A stretch of 64,000 bases of DNA from Prorocentrum cordatum. Lineage: Eukaryota > Sar > Dinophyceae > Prorocentrales > Prorocentraceae. Positions 54,564 to 64,000 of this stretch are shown one piece after another; position 1 is the stretch's first letter; each line of letters opens with the position of its first letter. A model generated the notes under the pieces. It was not told the origin of the DNA, did not search any database, and worked only from the letters and a program-made list of their open reading frames with translations. The stretch is taken from NCBI GenBank assembly GCA_963575745.1, contig CAUYUJ010020269.1:17501-81500 (forward strand). Direction: 5' to 3'. Position numbers and translations under genes: made by a program.

Positions 54564-54785
54564 CATGTACACAGATGCATACATATACCTCCTCCTCCGC
54601 CTCCTCCTCCTTCTCCGCCTCCTCCTCCTCCTCCTCCTCCTCCTCCTCGGTCGGGGGGGCCTCCCAACTCGGCGCGGTGGTGCCGGGGGCCAAGTCGAGC
54701 TCCGCCCTCGCCTCTCGGGCGGCGGGCGCGGGGCCGCGGAGGACAGGGATCCGCGCGCCGCTCTTCCACTTCGCCTCGGTACGAT
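54421..54785. repeat. (TATACA), (CT)n, (TA)n and (CTC)n with a GC-rich block
   Basis: CT repeats at 54490-54550, TA at 54551-54565, CTC at 54590-54645, then a 130-bp GC-rich block (54650-54780). No gene. Confidence 0.85.
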
Positions 54786-55693
54786 TAGTCGTATCAATTA
54801 CTACTGCTATCATCATACATACTTTTCGCAATCAGATTACTATCCGTCGTCGTGATCTTCGTACTACTGTTCTTGTAATGATTCGTGTTCTTATTCGTGC
54901 CCTTATTATCATTACTACTACTATTATTATTATTATTCCTTTTTCTTGTTTCTTCTTTTTATTGCTAACACACCAAAGAAAAACCCAATCATTGGATGGT
55001 TTCTGCTGAATAGATGAACTGGGAACCCGGGAGCCCGGGAGCCCAAAACTCACCGAAATCAGCCCAAAACCAATAACCGGGAACCCGGGAACCCGGGGGA
55101 ACCCGGAACCGGTAACCTGGGAACCCAGGCTGCTACCAAAATCGGCGCGAAACTTTCGACAACTGTTTCAACTACTGCTAGTACCCCTTTAGTGCAAGCA
55201 CTGTTTGGATACTGATTCTTACTATTGTTGGTATTGTTATTCGTCGTCTTCTGCGTCTTACTCCAATAATCATAATAAGTTTTAGCATTATAATTATTAT
55301 TATTAGTAGTAGTATTCATATTTATTTATTATTAGTATTATTATTTCTATACTTATTATTATTCTTAATATTAGTATTATCATTATCATGATTATTATTA
55401 TTACTATTATTATTAGTATTCCTAGTATTATTAGTATTATTGTTGTCATTATTATCATTCGTATGATTCTTATTATTATTATTATTCGGGGGATCCTGGC
55501 ACCCAGCCACTTCCTTACGCAGCAAGATTCGGGCGACGCTGACGCCGACGCCGACGCCGACGCCGACTACGAGCACGGAGGGGGGAACGACCGACGCGAC
55601 GGCCTGGCAGGGTCGAGGGACGCTTTTGGGAGCTCCTCTCGCTGCCTGCCGTGGCCACTCGAACACTCTTCGGCCCCCGCTCTCGCTGGGATT
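54786..55693. repeat. ATT-rich DNA, GGGAACCC palindromes and (GACGCC)n
   Basis: ATT/ATC triplets at 54885-54965 and 55255-55485. 55017-55125 holds about seven GGGAACCC/GGGAGCCC half-palindromes joined as CCCGGG. 55533-55566 is GACGCC repeated. Confidence 0.8.
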
Positions 55694-55727
55694 ACGTCGG
55701 GCATGTCCCTGTACAGGAGGAATATTC
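55694..55727. other. Single MITE-like terminal repeat
   Basis: The block ACGTCGGGCATGTCCCTGTA followed by CAGGAGGAATATTC resembles the ends of the MITE-like copies at 37889 and 62176. I see no partner end nearby, so it may be a truncated copy. Confidence 0.45.
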
Positions 55728-57589
55728 AAGGCCGCACTCACCACTCATGCGAGGCGGGGGCTTGTCCGCAGCCACCGCCTGGGAACCGACTTCCTGGTGC
55801 CCCAACGGGCGGTGAATATGGACATACACCCTGCGAAATGCTTAAGAAACCATGGGTTAAGAAATTCATAGTCTCAGAACTGGACTAAAAACCCAGAACT
55901 TCTATCAAAATCTTGAGATTTACATTGAAACATTAAGAATAATCGAGACCCTGGCCGAAAATTGAAGTTTTCTTAAGCATCGCCTAAGGTGTATTTTGGC
56001 CCCTGGGGGACCCAATGTGTCCACATCCTCCGCGCGTGGAGGTCCGCGAAGATCGACTCCCCGGGCGGTGGCTGTGGACAGCTGGCCCGCCTCGGACCTC
56101 AACCGCTGCAACAAAAAAAACTAATCTTCCTGACCCCAGGCGCCCGATTTCCAACTGGCACCACGGCCGCGGGACACCTGCGTTTCTGTGTGATGTTCGC
56201 AAGGCTCGCCTTTTTGGTTTGAAGGGAGCACCTTCCCTTCTTCAGATTCAGATGTTTCTGTGCAAGTGTACGCGCCCTCCACTCTCCTCCTCCTGTCTCC
56301 ACCACCTACTGTGGCTGTCGCTGTCAGCTTCCGAATTCGATTCGACCCAACCTCCCGTTCCTCCTCCTCCTTTTCCTCCTCTTCCGGGGGGCCGCGAGGC
56401 TGGCCAGCTGGACGCTCTGCGAAAGCGAGCCGTTGCAGCTCCACCTCCTCCGCATCCTTCATCTCCTCCATCTTTCTTTTTCCTCTTTCCATCCCCTCGT
56501 CCGCCTCCTCCTCCTCCTCTCCATTCCTGTTATCCTCCTGCTCCTGTTCCAGCTCCTGCTCCCCCTCCTCAACATCATCACCACCTCTATCATCCTACTC
56601 ATCCTCATCCTCCTGTTCCTCCTGCTCCTGCCCGCTGCTCTCGTCTCCTGATGGTCCTCTCCTCTTCTCCCTTCTCCTCTCTGCGCCGCTCCTCTCCTCT
56701 CCTCTCCTCTCCTCTTCTCTCCTTTCCTCTTTCCTAGACCTCACATATCTTGATTTTTCAGTGCCGAGTGCCAAGAGCGTTGGACAACTCCCTGGGGACC
56801 CGATTTCGTCCCGGAACAGTGTTTGACGGTACCGGGGCCTGGCGAGGGCCCCATGACGTCGAAAACGACGAGAATCCTCCGTTTGATTGTTCAATTGATT
56901 GGAGGATTGGGTCTGGCATGATGGCCCCAAAAATACTCTCAACTTGCCTCCACAATTCAGCAGGTCCCGACCGCCCCGGCATCCCCTGTAGGCCTACCGC
57001 GAAATCTTCTTGCAAGAATCACAAAAGCAATGTTCTTAGAGCAGGACAGGTCATTTCGTGAAAGCCACGAAAGGTTCGCAAGAGAGCCGTTGCAGCTCCA
57101 CCTCCTCCACATCCTCCATCTCCTCCGTCCTTCCTTTCCCTCCTTCCATCCCCTCCTCCTCCTCCTCCTCCTCCTCCTCCTCATCTCCGTGAAAACCACG
57201 TTTGAAAGGTTCTTAGAAACTTGTTTGGGGACTATAGGCAGGCCAGGACGCCTCGCCACTGCTTCGACCAGGCCCCCCAAATCGCCTTGGGCGGTCTCAA
57301 CACCTCAATTCCTAAACCCTGGGTCGCGGAGCCCTCAACACCTCAACACGTCAACACTGCTTCGACCAGGCCCCCAAAATAGTCTGAGGTGGTCTCAACA
57401 ACTCAACCCTGGGTCGCGGAACGCCCCTGGAGAGCCGCGGGAGGCGGCGCCAGGGTGCTGAGACCGCCTGTTGCGGCCAGCCAGCACTGCATGGAAGGCT
57501 GCTAGTGCACAGCATGCAGCTTTCCCATCTGGGTCCTCCCTCCTCCTGCTCCTCCCACTCTTCCTCTTCCTCCTCCTCCTCCTCCTCCT
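55728..57589. other. Unassigned, partly duplicated low-complexity DNA
   Basis: 56425-56515 and 57085-57175 are diverged copies (GAGCCGTTGCAGCTCCACCT, then CTCC-rich). 57257-57325 and 57355-57420 share ACTGCTTCGACCAGGCCCCC and CCTGGGTCGCGGA. 56650-56735 is CTCTCCT-rich. No gene is supported. Confidence 0.5.
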
Positions 57590-57609
57590 CCGTAGCCTTT
57601 TGGCTCAAG
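57590..57609 (+). other. Relic of the dinoflagellate spliced leader
   Basis: CCGTAGCCTTTTGGCTCAAG matches the conserved dinoflagellate SL except for the missing A after CCGTAGCC. It is followed by CCCC, not by the GT donor of an SL RNA gene, so it looks like a leader carried back into the genome on a reverse-transcribed mRNA. It directs attention to a plus-strand gene downstream. Confidence 0.8.
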
Positions 57610-57649
57610 CCCCGCTTGGGCCTTTCGGGGCTCCAACGGGGGTTGAGCC

Positions 57650-57668
57650 CCGTAGCCTGTCTGCTCAG
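57650..57668 (+). other. Second, degraded spliced-leader relic
   Basis: CCGTAGCCTGTCTGCTCAG keeps both ends of the leader (CCGTAGCC and GCTCA-G) 40 bp after the better one. Nested relics are expected when a gene passes through more than one round of mRNA retroposition. Confidence 0.5.
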
Positions 57669-57808
57669 TGGCGCCGCCCCGCGCGTGGGTCTCCTTCTGG
57701 GCGCGCGGCGGGCGGCTGGGTGGGGCACGTCGTTCGCGGTGGTGCGCGACGCAAAATGCGGCAGTTTGTCGGTGCCCAGGGGGGCCGTCCTCTCCCCCCC
57801 TCGCCTCC

Positions 57809-58345
57809 ATGGGCCTCCCTGGTGGAGGCGGCGCGGCGCTGCTGCCCGGCGGGGACCGCCGGCTGGTGGAGCCAATGATCAAGGAGGCGTTCGACGTCAG
57901 CGGCAAGGACTGCGCGGCATGTGGATGTGCGACCTGGAGCCCGTGGCGCGGGCAGCAGCAGCAGCAGCAGCAACAGATGTGCGTCATCGGCGTGGTGTTG
58001 CACCAATGGGTGACTGTTGCTGTTACGGTTTCCGAGGGCGCCACCTCGGGTAGCCTTGGCGGCGCGATGGGGGCCCAGAATGGCCAGGAGCTGCTCCGCC
58101 TGCTACGGGGAGAAGGGCAGCCGTGCCAGGACATCGCACACGACGTGGACGGCAGAGAAGCCGAGCAGTCGGTGGCGCCCGTGGACTGCAGCGCGGTGCA
58201 CGTGCAGGAATCGCACGTGAGCAACACTGGTGGCGCGAGGCGCCAGGGGGCGGCAGCGGGCGTGGGTTCGTCCCCCTGCTCTGTGGGCGCGGGTTCGTCC
58301 CCCCACACTGCCGCCCCCCCCGTCCTCAAGGCAAGGACGTGCTGA
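57809..58345 (+). CDS. Putative retroposed host gene, 5' part
   Basis: This is the first ATG after the SL relics that opens a natural-looking sequence: MGLPGGGGAALLPGGDRRLV, EPMIKEAFDVSGKDCAACGC, a poly-Gln run from CAG repeats (57955-57975), then VSEGATSGSLGGAMGAQNGQ and ELLRLLRGEGQPCQDIAHDV. An upstream in-frame ATG exists at 57668. The frame ends at TGA 58343-58345. I do not recognise the family. The strong GC content and sense-strand location after the leader support coding; an intron or indel inside is possible. Confidence 0.45.
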   Translation: MGLPGGGGAALLPGGDRRLVEPMIKEAFDVSGKDCAACGCATWSPWRGQQQQQQQQMCVIGVVLHQWVTVAVTVSEGATSGSLGGAMGAQNGQELLRLLRGEGQPCQDIAHDVDGREAEQSVAPVDCSAVHVQESHVSNTGGARRQGAAAGVGSSPCSVGAGSSPHTAAPPVLKARTC

Positions 58346-59080
58346 AGACGCGGCGGCCCAGAGCCAGATGCAGATGCAACTGGTGAAGGCCGTGCGTCCC
58401 ATCGACATGGAGCGCATGAGCGGCGAGGTCGGCGACTGGTGGCTCATGCAGGGCAAGGACAAGCGCGGGCGGGCCGCTGGGAGGCGGCGCAGGTGCTCGC
58501 GGATCGCACGGCAGAGGCGTGGGCTTCAGCCGAGGCCGTGCGACAAGCGGACGCCGCGCGTGCCGCTGCTGCTGGAGTGGTGCAGCGGCGCTGGCGCGGC
58601 TGGCTGGGGCGGAATGTGGCTGCTGCGGCGCGCGGTGCCCGTGCGGCGAGTGCGGCGGCTGCGCCCTCGCCGCCGCGGGCGGCAGCCCCTGCCGTCAAGG
58701 CGAAGAAGGGCAAGAAGGCCAAGCAGGGCGCGGAGTCGGACGACGCGATCCTCTGCGAGGCGATTTGCGTCGCTAAGCGTGAGGCCGCCGAGCTGGCCAG
58801 CGCGGCCCTAGTGGAGTCCTTGGAGGCGGAGCTCGTGCCTGTCTTGGACACGATCATGGCGAAGCTCGGGGGTCGCGCGGTGTTCGCCGCTCTCGGCAGG
58901 CTCCGCGACGGTGCCCAGCAGGCGCTGGGCCAAGGCAGCTCCACGACCCTGGACGAGCAGGAGTGGGGCGCGAGGTTCCTGGACGGCGAGTTCGCCGAGG
59001 ACAAAGACAAGGCCGCCTGGGTGCAGGTCGTCGCGGACACCGAGGACGCCCTCGGGTCCGACATCGACGGCTCTGGCTGA
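58346..59080 (+). CDS. Putative retroposed host gene, 3' part with IQ-like motif
   Basis: The same frame resumes after the TGA and stays open to TGA 59078-59080; an ATG lies at 58439. Readable protein includes RWEAAQVLADRTAEAWASAE, the IQ-like motif AAGVVQRRWRGWLGRNVAAA (possible calmodulin or light-chain binding), a Lys-rich patch (KAKKGKKAKQG), and a helical acidic end. Near 58370-58450 another frame reads QMQMQLVKAVRPIDMERMSG and EVGDWWLMQGKDKRG, which looks more natural there. A one-base shift or an intron near 58455 is therefore likely. Function unknown. Confidence 0.5.
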   Translation, partial: RRGGPEPDADATGEGRASHRHGAHERRGRRLVAHAGQGQARAGRWEAAQVLADRTAEAWASAEAVRQADAARAAAAGVVQRRWRGWLGRNVAAAARGARAASAAAAPSPPRAAAPAVKAKKGKKAKQGAESDDAILCEAICVAKREAAELASAALVESLEAELVPVLDTIMAKLGGRAVFAALGRLRDGAQQALGQGSSTTLDEQEWGARFLDGEFAEDKDKAAWVQVVADTEDALGSDIDGSG

Positions 59081-59084
59081 AGGT

Positions 59085-59220
59085 CGGCGTGGTGAAGGTC
59101 GTCGTGTTCGGCCTCGCGGTCGGGGGCCCTGTCCTCTCAGGGCCCTCGTGGTCGGTGGTCCTGTCCCCTCAGGACCCCCGTATGGTCGGGGGCCTTGCTC
59201 ATCGGGCGGGCCCCCGCGGC
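59085..59220. repeat. Three GGTCGGGGGCC hairpin units after the gene
   Basis: Units of about 40 bp carry GGGCCCTGTCCTCTCAGGGCCC, GGTCCTGTCCCCTCAGGACC and GGGGGCCTTGCTCATCGGGC, the first two being strong hairpins. They lie just past the stop codon. Confidence 0.55.
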
Positions 59221-59309
59221 GCCCGACTGCGCGTGTCGCGTGCGCGTGCGCGCGGGCTCTCGGGCGTGCGGGGGAGGCGGCACCGCTTCCTCTGTAGCTC
59301 GCGGATCCT

Positions 59310-59684
59310 CCTCCTCCCCCTCCTCCTCCTCCTCCTCCACCCCACCACCACCACCATCACCATCTTCATCATCACAATCAGCAGAAGCAACAGACCAGCA
59401 TCACCATCAAGATAATCAAGATCATGATGACGATGGTGGTGATGATGCCCATCATCATCACCATAATGATCATGATCATGAGCAGCATCGTCATCAGCAT
59501 CAGCATCAACATCATCAACAACATCGAGATCGTTATCGTTATCATCATCATCGTCATCGCCATCAGCACCGTCATCACTCATCACTGTCATCATCATCGC
59601 CAATACCGATACTGTCATCAACATCACGGTCCCCATCATCACCACCACAGTCATCATCAGCATGATCACTGTCATCACAACCAC

Positions 59685-59716
<32 letters not shown>

Positions 59717-59978
59717 CCATCATGATCATCATCATCATCATCATCAACACCATCAGCATCGTAATCATCATCACCGTCACCATCGTCATCACCTGCATCA
59801 GTTCCACCACCCTCATGCTCAACATCAGTATCGCCACCAAGATCATCATATCATCATCGTCGTCGTCATCGCCAATTCCACCAACAGCTTCATCAACATG
59901 ATGGTGATCGCCACCACCATCATCAGCATGAACAACATCATCGTCGCCACGATCATCAACATCATCACCATCATCAAC

Positions 59979-60009
<31 letters not shown>

Positions 60010-60689
60010 CCAACATCACCATCATCATGAACATCATCATCAACACCAACAACGCAATCATCATCATAATCGTCAACATCATCGCCAATACCACAGCCAC
60101 TACCGTTATAAGCATCACTACCGCCGACATCACCACCTCCATCAGCATCGTCATCACGATCATCATCATTGCCGTCATCATTATCATCAGCATCATCATC
60201 AGCATCATCATCATAATCGTCATCATCATCATGATCATCAGCATCATCACCATTACCACCACCACTGCCATCATCAGCACTACCATCGTCATCACAGTCC
60301 TCATACTCACCATCGTCGTCGTCAACATCCTCGATATCATCAATACTATTATCGCTGGTACTGCCACCGCGGAGATAAGCATCATGATCCTCACCAACGC
60401 AATTATCAACGCCACCAAGATCGCCTCCACGATCAATATCCCCAACATGTCCACCGCCATCAACATCCTCATCACCATCCACTGCCTCAATGGCATCATC
60501 AATGTCATCGTCAGATTCATCATCTCCAGAACCGCAACCACAGGTCATCAAACTCATGATAAACACCATCACCACCACCATCGTCATCATCATCCTAATC
60601 ACCATGCCATCACCATCATGATTACCATCATCACCATCGTATGCATCATCATCGTCATCATCATCATCATGATCATGATCATGATCATG

Positions 60690-60722
<33 letters not shown>

Positions 60723-61240
60723 GGCAGCATCATCATCATCATCATCATGATAATCGTCCTCATCATCATCACCACTACCACCACCACTGACATCAAATCA
60801 TGATCACCCTCACCATCACCAAGACAAACACCATCCCCATCCCCATCATCACCATCAGCAACACCAACACCAACACCAACCACATCCCCGTCATCATCCC
60901 CACCCCCATCCCCATCATCCTCATCCTCATCCTCAAAATCCTCATCATCATCCTCATCCTCATCCTCCTCATCACCATCACCATCATCATCGTCATCATC
61001 ACCATCATCATCGTCATCATCATCATCATCATCACAATCATCATCATCAGCATCACCGTCATCATCGCCATCATCATGAGCACGATCATCATCACCATCA
61101 CCATCACCATCACCATCACCATCACCATCGCCATCGCCATCATCACCACCACCATCAACTTCATCATCATCATCATCACCATCAACTTCCTCCTCCTCCT
61201 CCTCCTCCTCCTCCTCCTCCCCCTCCTCCTCCTCCCCACT
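59310..61240. repeat. (ATC)n triplet array, 1.9 kb
   Basis: Imperfect ATC/CAT triplets, flanked by CTC runs at 59310-59340 and 61190-61225. Poly-His, poly-Asp, poly-Met and poly-Ile frames on both strands are artefacts. Confidence 0.95.
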
Positions 61241-62175
61241 CCGCCCGAGCGGCCGTGGGGAGCGCAGAGCGCCCGCCTTCAGCTCCCTGACGCGCTCGCG
61301 CGCGACGGGGCGTTGCTGCCCGAAGGCGGGCGCCGTGGACGCCTCGACGCGCCTGGGGGCGCGGCGGCAGCTCGTCGGGCGCCGTCGCCGCCGCCATGGG
61401 TCGGGATGCGTGCGAGAGGTGTGCCAGAGCGCGAGGCATGCGAATCCCGTCGTTTGGGCCCTCTGTGGAGCTGCTGCGGGAGGGGAAGGGGGAGGGGGAG
61501 GAGGGGGAGGGGGAAGGGGAGGGGGAGGAGGGGGAGAGGAGGAGGAGCAGCAGGAAGGAGGAGGAGCAGGAGCAGGAGGAGGAGGAGGAGCAGGAGGAGG
61601 AGGAGGGGGATCAGGAGGAGGAGCAGGAGGAGGGCCACGAAGCGTCGTGCGAGGGCGACGCTCGCCAAGGGCGACGGCGCGCCTTGCCGACGGGCGGCGG
61701 GGCCGTGGCCCCTGTCGCCGGGGCGAGAGGTCCGAGGGCACTCGACGTCGTGCCTCGAAGCGCGGTGGGCGGGGCTCGCCCGGATCCAGCCGGAGCTGGG
61801 CCCCGCGGCGTCGAAAAGGGGGCACGGGGCGGGAGGCCTGGCGCGGCCTGGCGGAGGAGGGGAGGGACCGAGGCGTCGAGGGGCGGGGGGGCGGGGAAGG
61901 GGGGGGGGTGAACCAGACTCGAACGTATCCCTATCCCTGAGGTAGGCAAGCCAGAAGCGATGACGATCGTAGGGATGAACACTCAGAAACTGCGACACTC
62001 TTCAAAATCGTCGAGGAGATAAGGCGGTCCAAACATACGGGCAAGGACATGTTTCAGACCGGTAAATGGCCAGCTCGTCGGCGGCAACTCGTCGGGGGTG
62101 GTCCGTCGCCGTCGGCCCGGTCATCGCCATGGTGGTCGGATGGAGGAACACAACAAACACGTAAACATAGACTTA
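61241..62175. other. GC-rich block, (GGA)n, then unassigned DNA
   Basis: 61240-61400 and 61650-61900 are GC-rich with open frames in several phases; 61480-61640 is GGA-rich. No domain seen. 61921-62175 is non-repetitive. Confidence 0.5.
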
Positions 62176-62328
62176 GGTCGGGCACGTCCTCCTGCAGGCG
62201 GATTTTGGACGAAGAATCAAACATATTCACAATATGCTCAAACACTGTCACAAAATAAACCAAACCTCGTCCCCTGACTGCTTTTGACCATTTGGGCAAA
62301 TTCCTCCTGTAGAGGGACAAGTCCGACT
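62176..62328. mobile_element. MITE-like element, copy 2 (153 bp)
   Basis: Its left end GGTCGGGCACGTCCTCCTGC and right end (reverse complement AGTCGGACTTGTCCCTCTAC) pair as imperfect inverted repeats and match copy 1. TTA lies on both outer sides, compatible with a 3-bp target duplication. Confidence 0.65.
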
Positions 62329-63390
62329 TAAACGTAGACATAAACTGTCGGAGCCCCGAGCGGATTCCTCCGATGGGCGCTGGGCCCCCCTTCGCGGCGC
62401 TTCCATAGCTGCCCCTGGCGAGTTCCGCGCGCCGGCGGGGGGGGGGTCCCAGCGCCGATCGACGAACTCCGCGCGGACCTCCGCCATCTTATGTTCATGT
62501 CCTTGTTTTTTTTCGAAAGGAGAAGGAACGGAAACAGACCCCTCGCGCTGCGAAAACAAGAAAACGTCTAACAATTTTGACTGTTTTCTGCCGCTGAGGG
62601 TCCTCGCGGGGCCCTGGGAACCGTCCAACAAGCGCGCGGGATGAGACGCGAGTCCCAGAGAATGGGTAGAGACCTCGGGGGGCCAACGTTGTGAAAACAC
62701 CACGTGGGTGGTCGGTGGACGAGGAACAAAAGTAGGAACCGACGAGAAGAGACGAAACTGAAGAGGAGGTTGGGGAGGAGGAGAAGGAGTAGGAGGAGGA
62801 GGAGGAGGAGGAGGGGGAACAGCAGCGTTCGCGACTTCCCATTCTTGCCATGGCCCTCCCTCGTCATCCCTAATCCATCGACGATGTTATACCTCTCTTC
62901 CTTGCGGACACGTAGCTCTTTCTCATCGCACCACCAGGCTTGACGGTGTGGCGCGCGGGGAGCTTCGCCTGAGACGCCCTCGCAGACTTCAAGTTCCCAC
63001 TTGCGCGGGTTGAGTGCGGGGTCGTTCTGGGCATCAAGTTCTCGCCATGGCGCGCGCGCGGGGGGGCAACTTGTGGACCTCGCGCCACGCGCGGTGTTCT
63101 TATCGTTCCCAACGGGTGGACGGATGGAGGGTGGGTGGTGTTCTGAGTGTTGTTCGCCGCGCACACACGCGCGTGTGTGTATATATATTTGTATATATAT
63201 ATATAGACGCACATATATATATATACACATACATACATACATACATACACGTATGCATATATGCTAGCCCCCCCCTCCCAGGGGACCCCATTTTCGCAAA
63301 TGCAAGCCTGAGAGTTTGAGCGATGCTTGGTAACGCTTCAGTCGTATCCTTGCTCACTGTGCCCAGCACGCGGACACAGATGGCGGGCTG
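62329..63390. other. Unassigned DNA with (GGA)n and TA/TACA microsatellites
   Basis: 62785-62815 is (GGA)n. 62962-62995 is an inverted, solitary piece of the 64-bp satellite (CTTCGCCTGAGACG, CCTCGCAGACTTC). 63176-63262 is TA and TACA repeats. No gene. Confidence 0.55.
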
Positions 63391-63393
63391 TCC

Positions 63394-64000
63394 TCACAAA
63401 AGTTTCGAGATCATGTATCCCGTGGCCCGCCACAAGCCGCGGCCCCGCAGCCAGTGGACCCACTGGGCGGGCCTCGCCCGATGGCGCAACATGTCGGAAC
63501 CGACAGGCGCCGCCACGCCCTCCAGAGACTGGCGCAGGTGCCGCCAAGCGCGGTCAACGATCTGCGCCCCAGCCTTCACCTATAAGTCGCCATCATCAGG
63601 GGTGCTGTGCTTGACGATCTTGGCGAAGCTGGGTTTGATCCACATGGCGTATTCCTTGATCACGACGCGATTCTTCTGATGGACCGCGTTGTCGTGCAAT
63701 GCGCCGTCCATCTTCAATTTGCATGCCCTCGCCCCGTCCGCGTGAAGCGTGACCTTCCTGGACTTGAGGAACGCGGCGGCAATCGGCACCCGATCGCGCT
63801 TCCGTATACTTCTTGTGCCAGGGGCGCGGCGAACCGTATTCGACGATTCAAGGCGGCAGAGCACCAGGGACGTCGGGTCACCGCGCTCGACGATGCCGCC
63901 CCACTTCCGCCACGAAACCAGTCACCTCGGCGTCGAACTCCTCTCGGTCCGTGCCGCGCGCGAATCTGCGCGACAGGAAGTCGCGCAGGCTCTCGCGCAT
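63394..64000 (-). pseudogene. ISXO2/IS1595-like DDE transposase domain, cut by window edge
   Basis: On the minus strand one frame reads GGIVERGDPTSLVLCRLESS (about 63840-63900), RAPGTRSIRKRDRVPIAAAF, VTLHADGARACKLKMDGALH and DNAVHQKNRVV. The HADGARA and VHQKN motifs match the second catalytic Asp and the His/Lys motif of ISXO2-like domains. After an in-frame TAG (63580-63582) the same frame continues VKAGAQIVDRAWRHLRQSLE, the region with the last catalytic position. Upstream, to 64000, another frame holds RESLRDFLSRRFARGTDREE. At least one shift and one stop break it, and its 5' end lies outside the window. Confidence 0.6.

Noticed and set aside
57590-57609. Spliced-leader RNA gene
   Set aside because: The leader is not followed by a GT donor or an Sm-site-containing intron; it fits a relic in a retroposed gene.
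59199-61945. Acidic, His-rich or Met-rich proteins of 380-470 residues on both strands
   Set aside because: They come from the ATC array and its GC-rich flank.

Overview
The window looks like nuclear DNA of a dinoflagellate. The best evidence is a near-perfect relic of the dinoflagellate spliced leader (57590-57609, one base missing), followed 40 bases later by a more degraded relic, upstream of a GC-rich coding stretch. The rest fits: three different decayed retroelement polyproteins with the domain mix known from dinoflagellates, very long simple-sequence arrays, and almost no ordinary genes. No rRNA, tRNA or CRISPR array was recognised.

Layout. 1-6953: a 2.2-kb ACT array, a short low-copy repeat, clusters of the octamer GCACATGC, a roughly 64-bp satellite, and CA/ATT microsatellites. 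6954-13988: a tyrosine-recombinase (DIRS/PAT-like) retrotransposon on the minus strand with complete split direct repeats (A1...B1-A2...B2), inserted in a TA microsatellite; it carries Gag-like, RT, RNase H, tyrosine recombinase and a cytosine-methyltransferase-like domain. 14010-20530: a composite repeat domain. 21763-35290 (minus): a decayed third retroelement (Gag with zinc knuckle, RING-like finger, methyltransferase-like module), split by 3.8 kb of a 78-bp satellite (28650-32495). 35291-44910: unannotated DNA, a MITE-like element, a 1.45-kb tandem duplication and triplet repeats. 44911-54138 (minus): a Ty1/copia element with 200-bp LTRs that differ at 2 positions, again with a methyltransferase-like module before the integrase. 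54139-64000: microsatellites, the spliced-leader-headed gene, a 1.9-kb ATC array, a second MITE-like copy, and an ISXO2-like transposase fragment running off the right edge.

The theme is that three unrelated retroelements each encode a recognisable C5-methyltransferase-like module (SAM motif, PC-type motif, ENP/EQP motif, DQC-G motif). All three are interrupted by stops or frameshifts, several of which are explicable as C-to-T type transitions or homopolymer indels. A second theme is a 14-bp palindrome family confined to 22.4-34.5 kb that encodes Ala-Gly-X-Pro-Ala in the third element. Family assignments rest on motifs read by eye, not on database searches.
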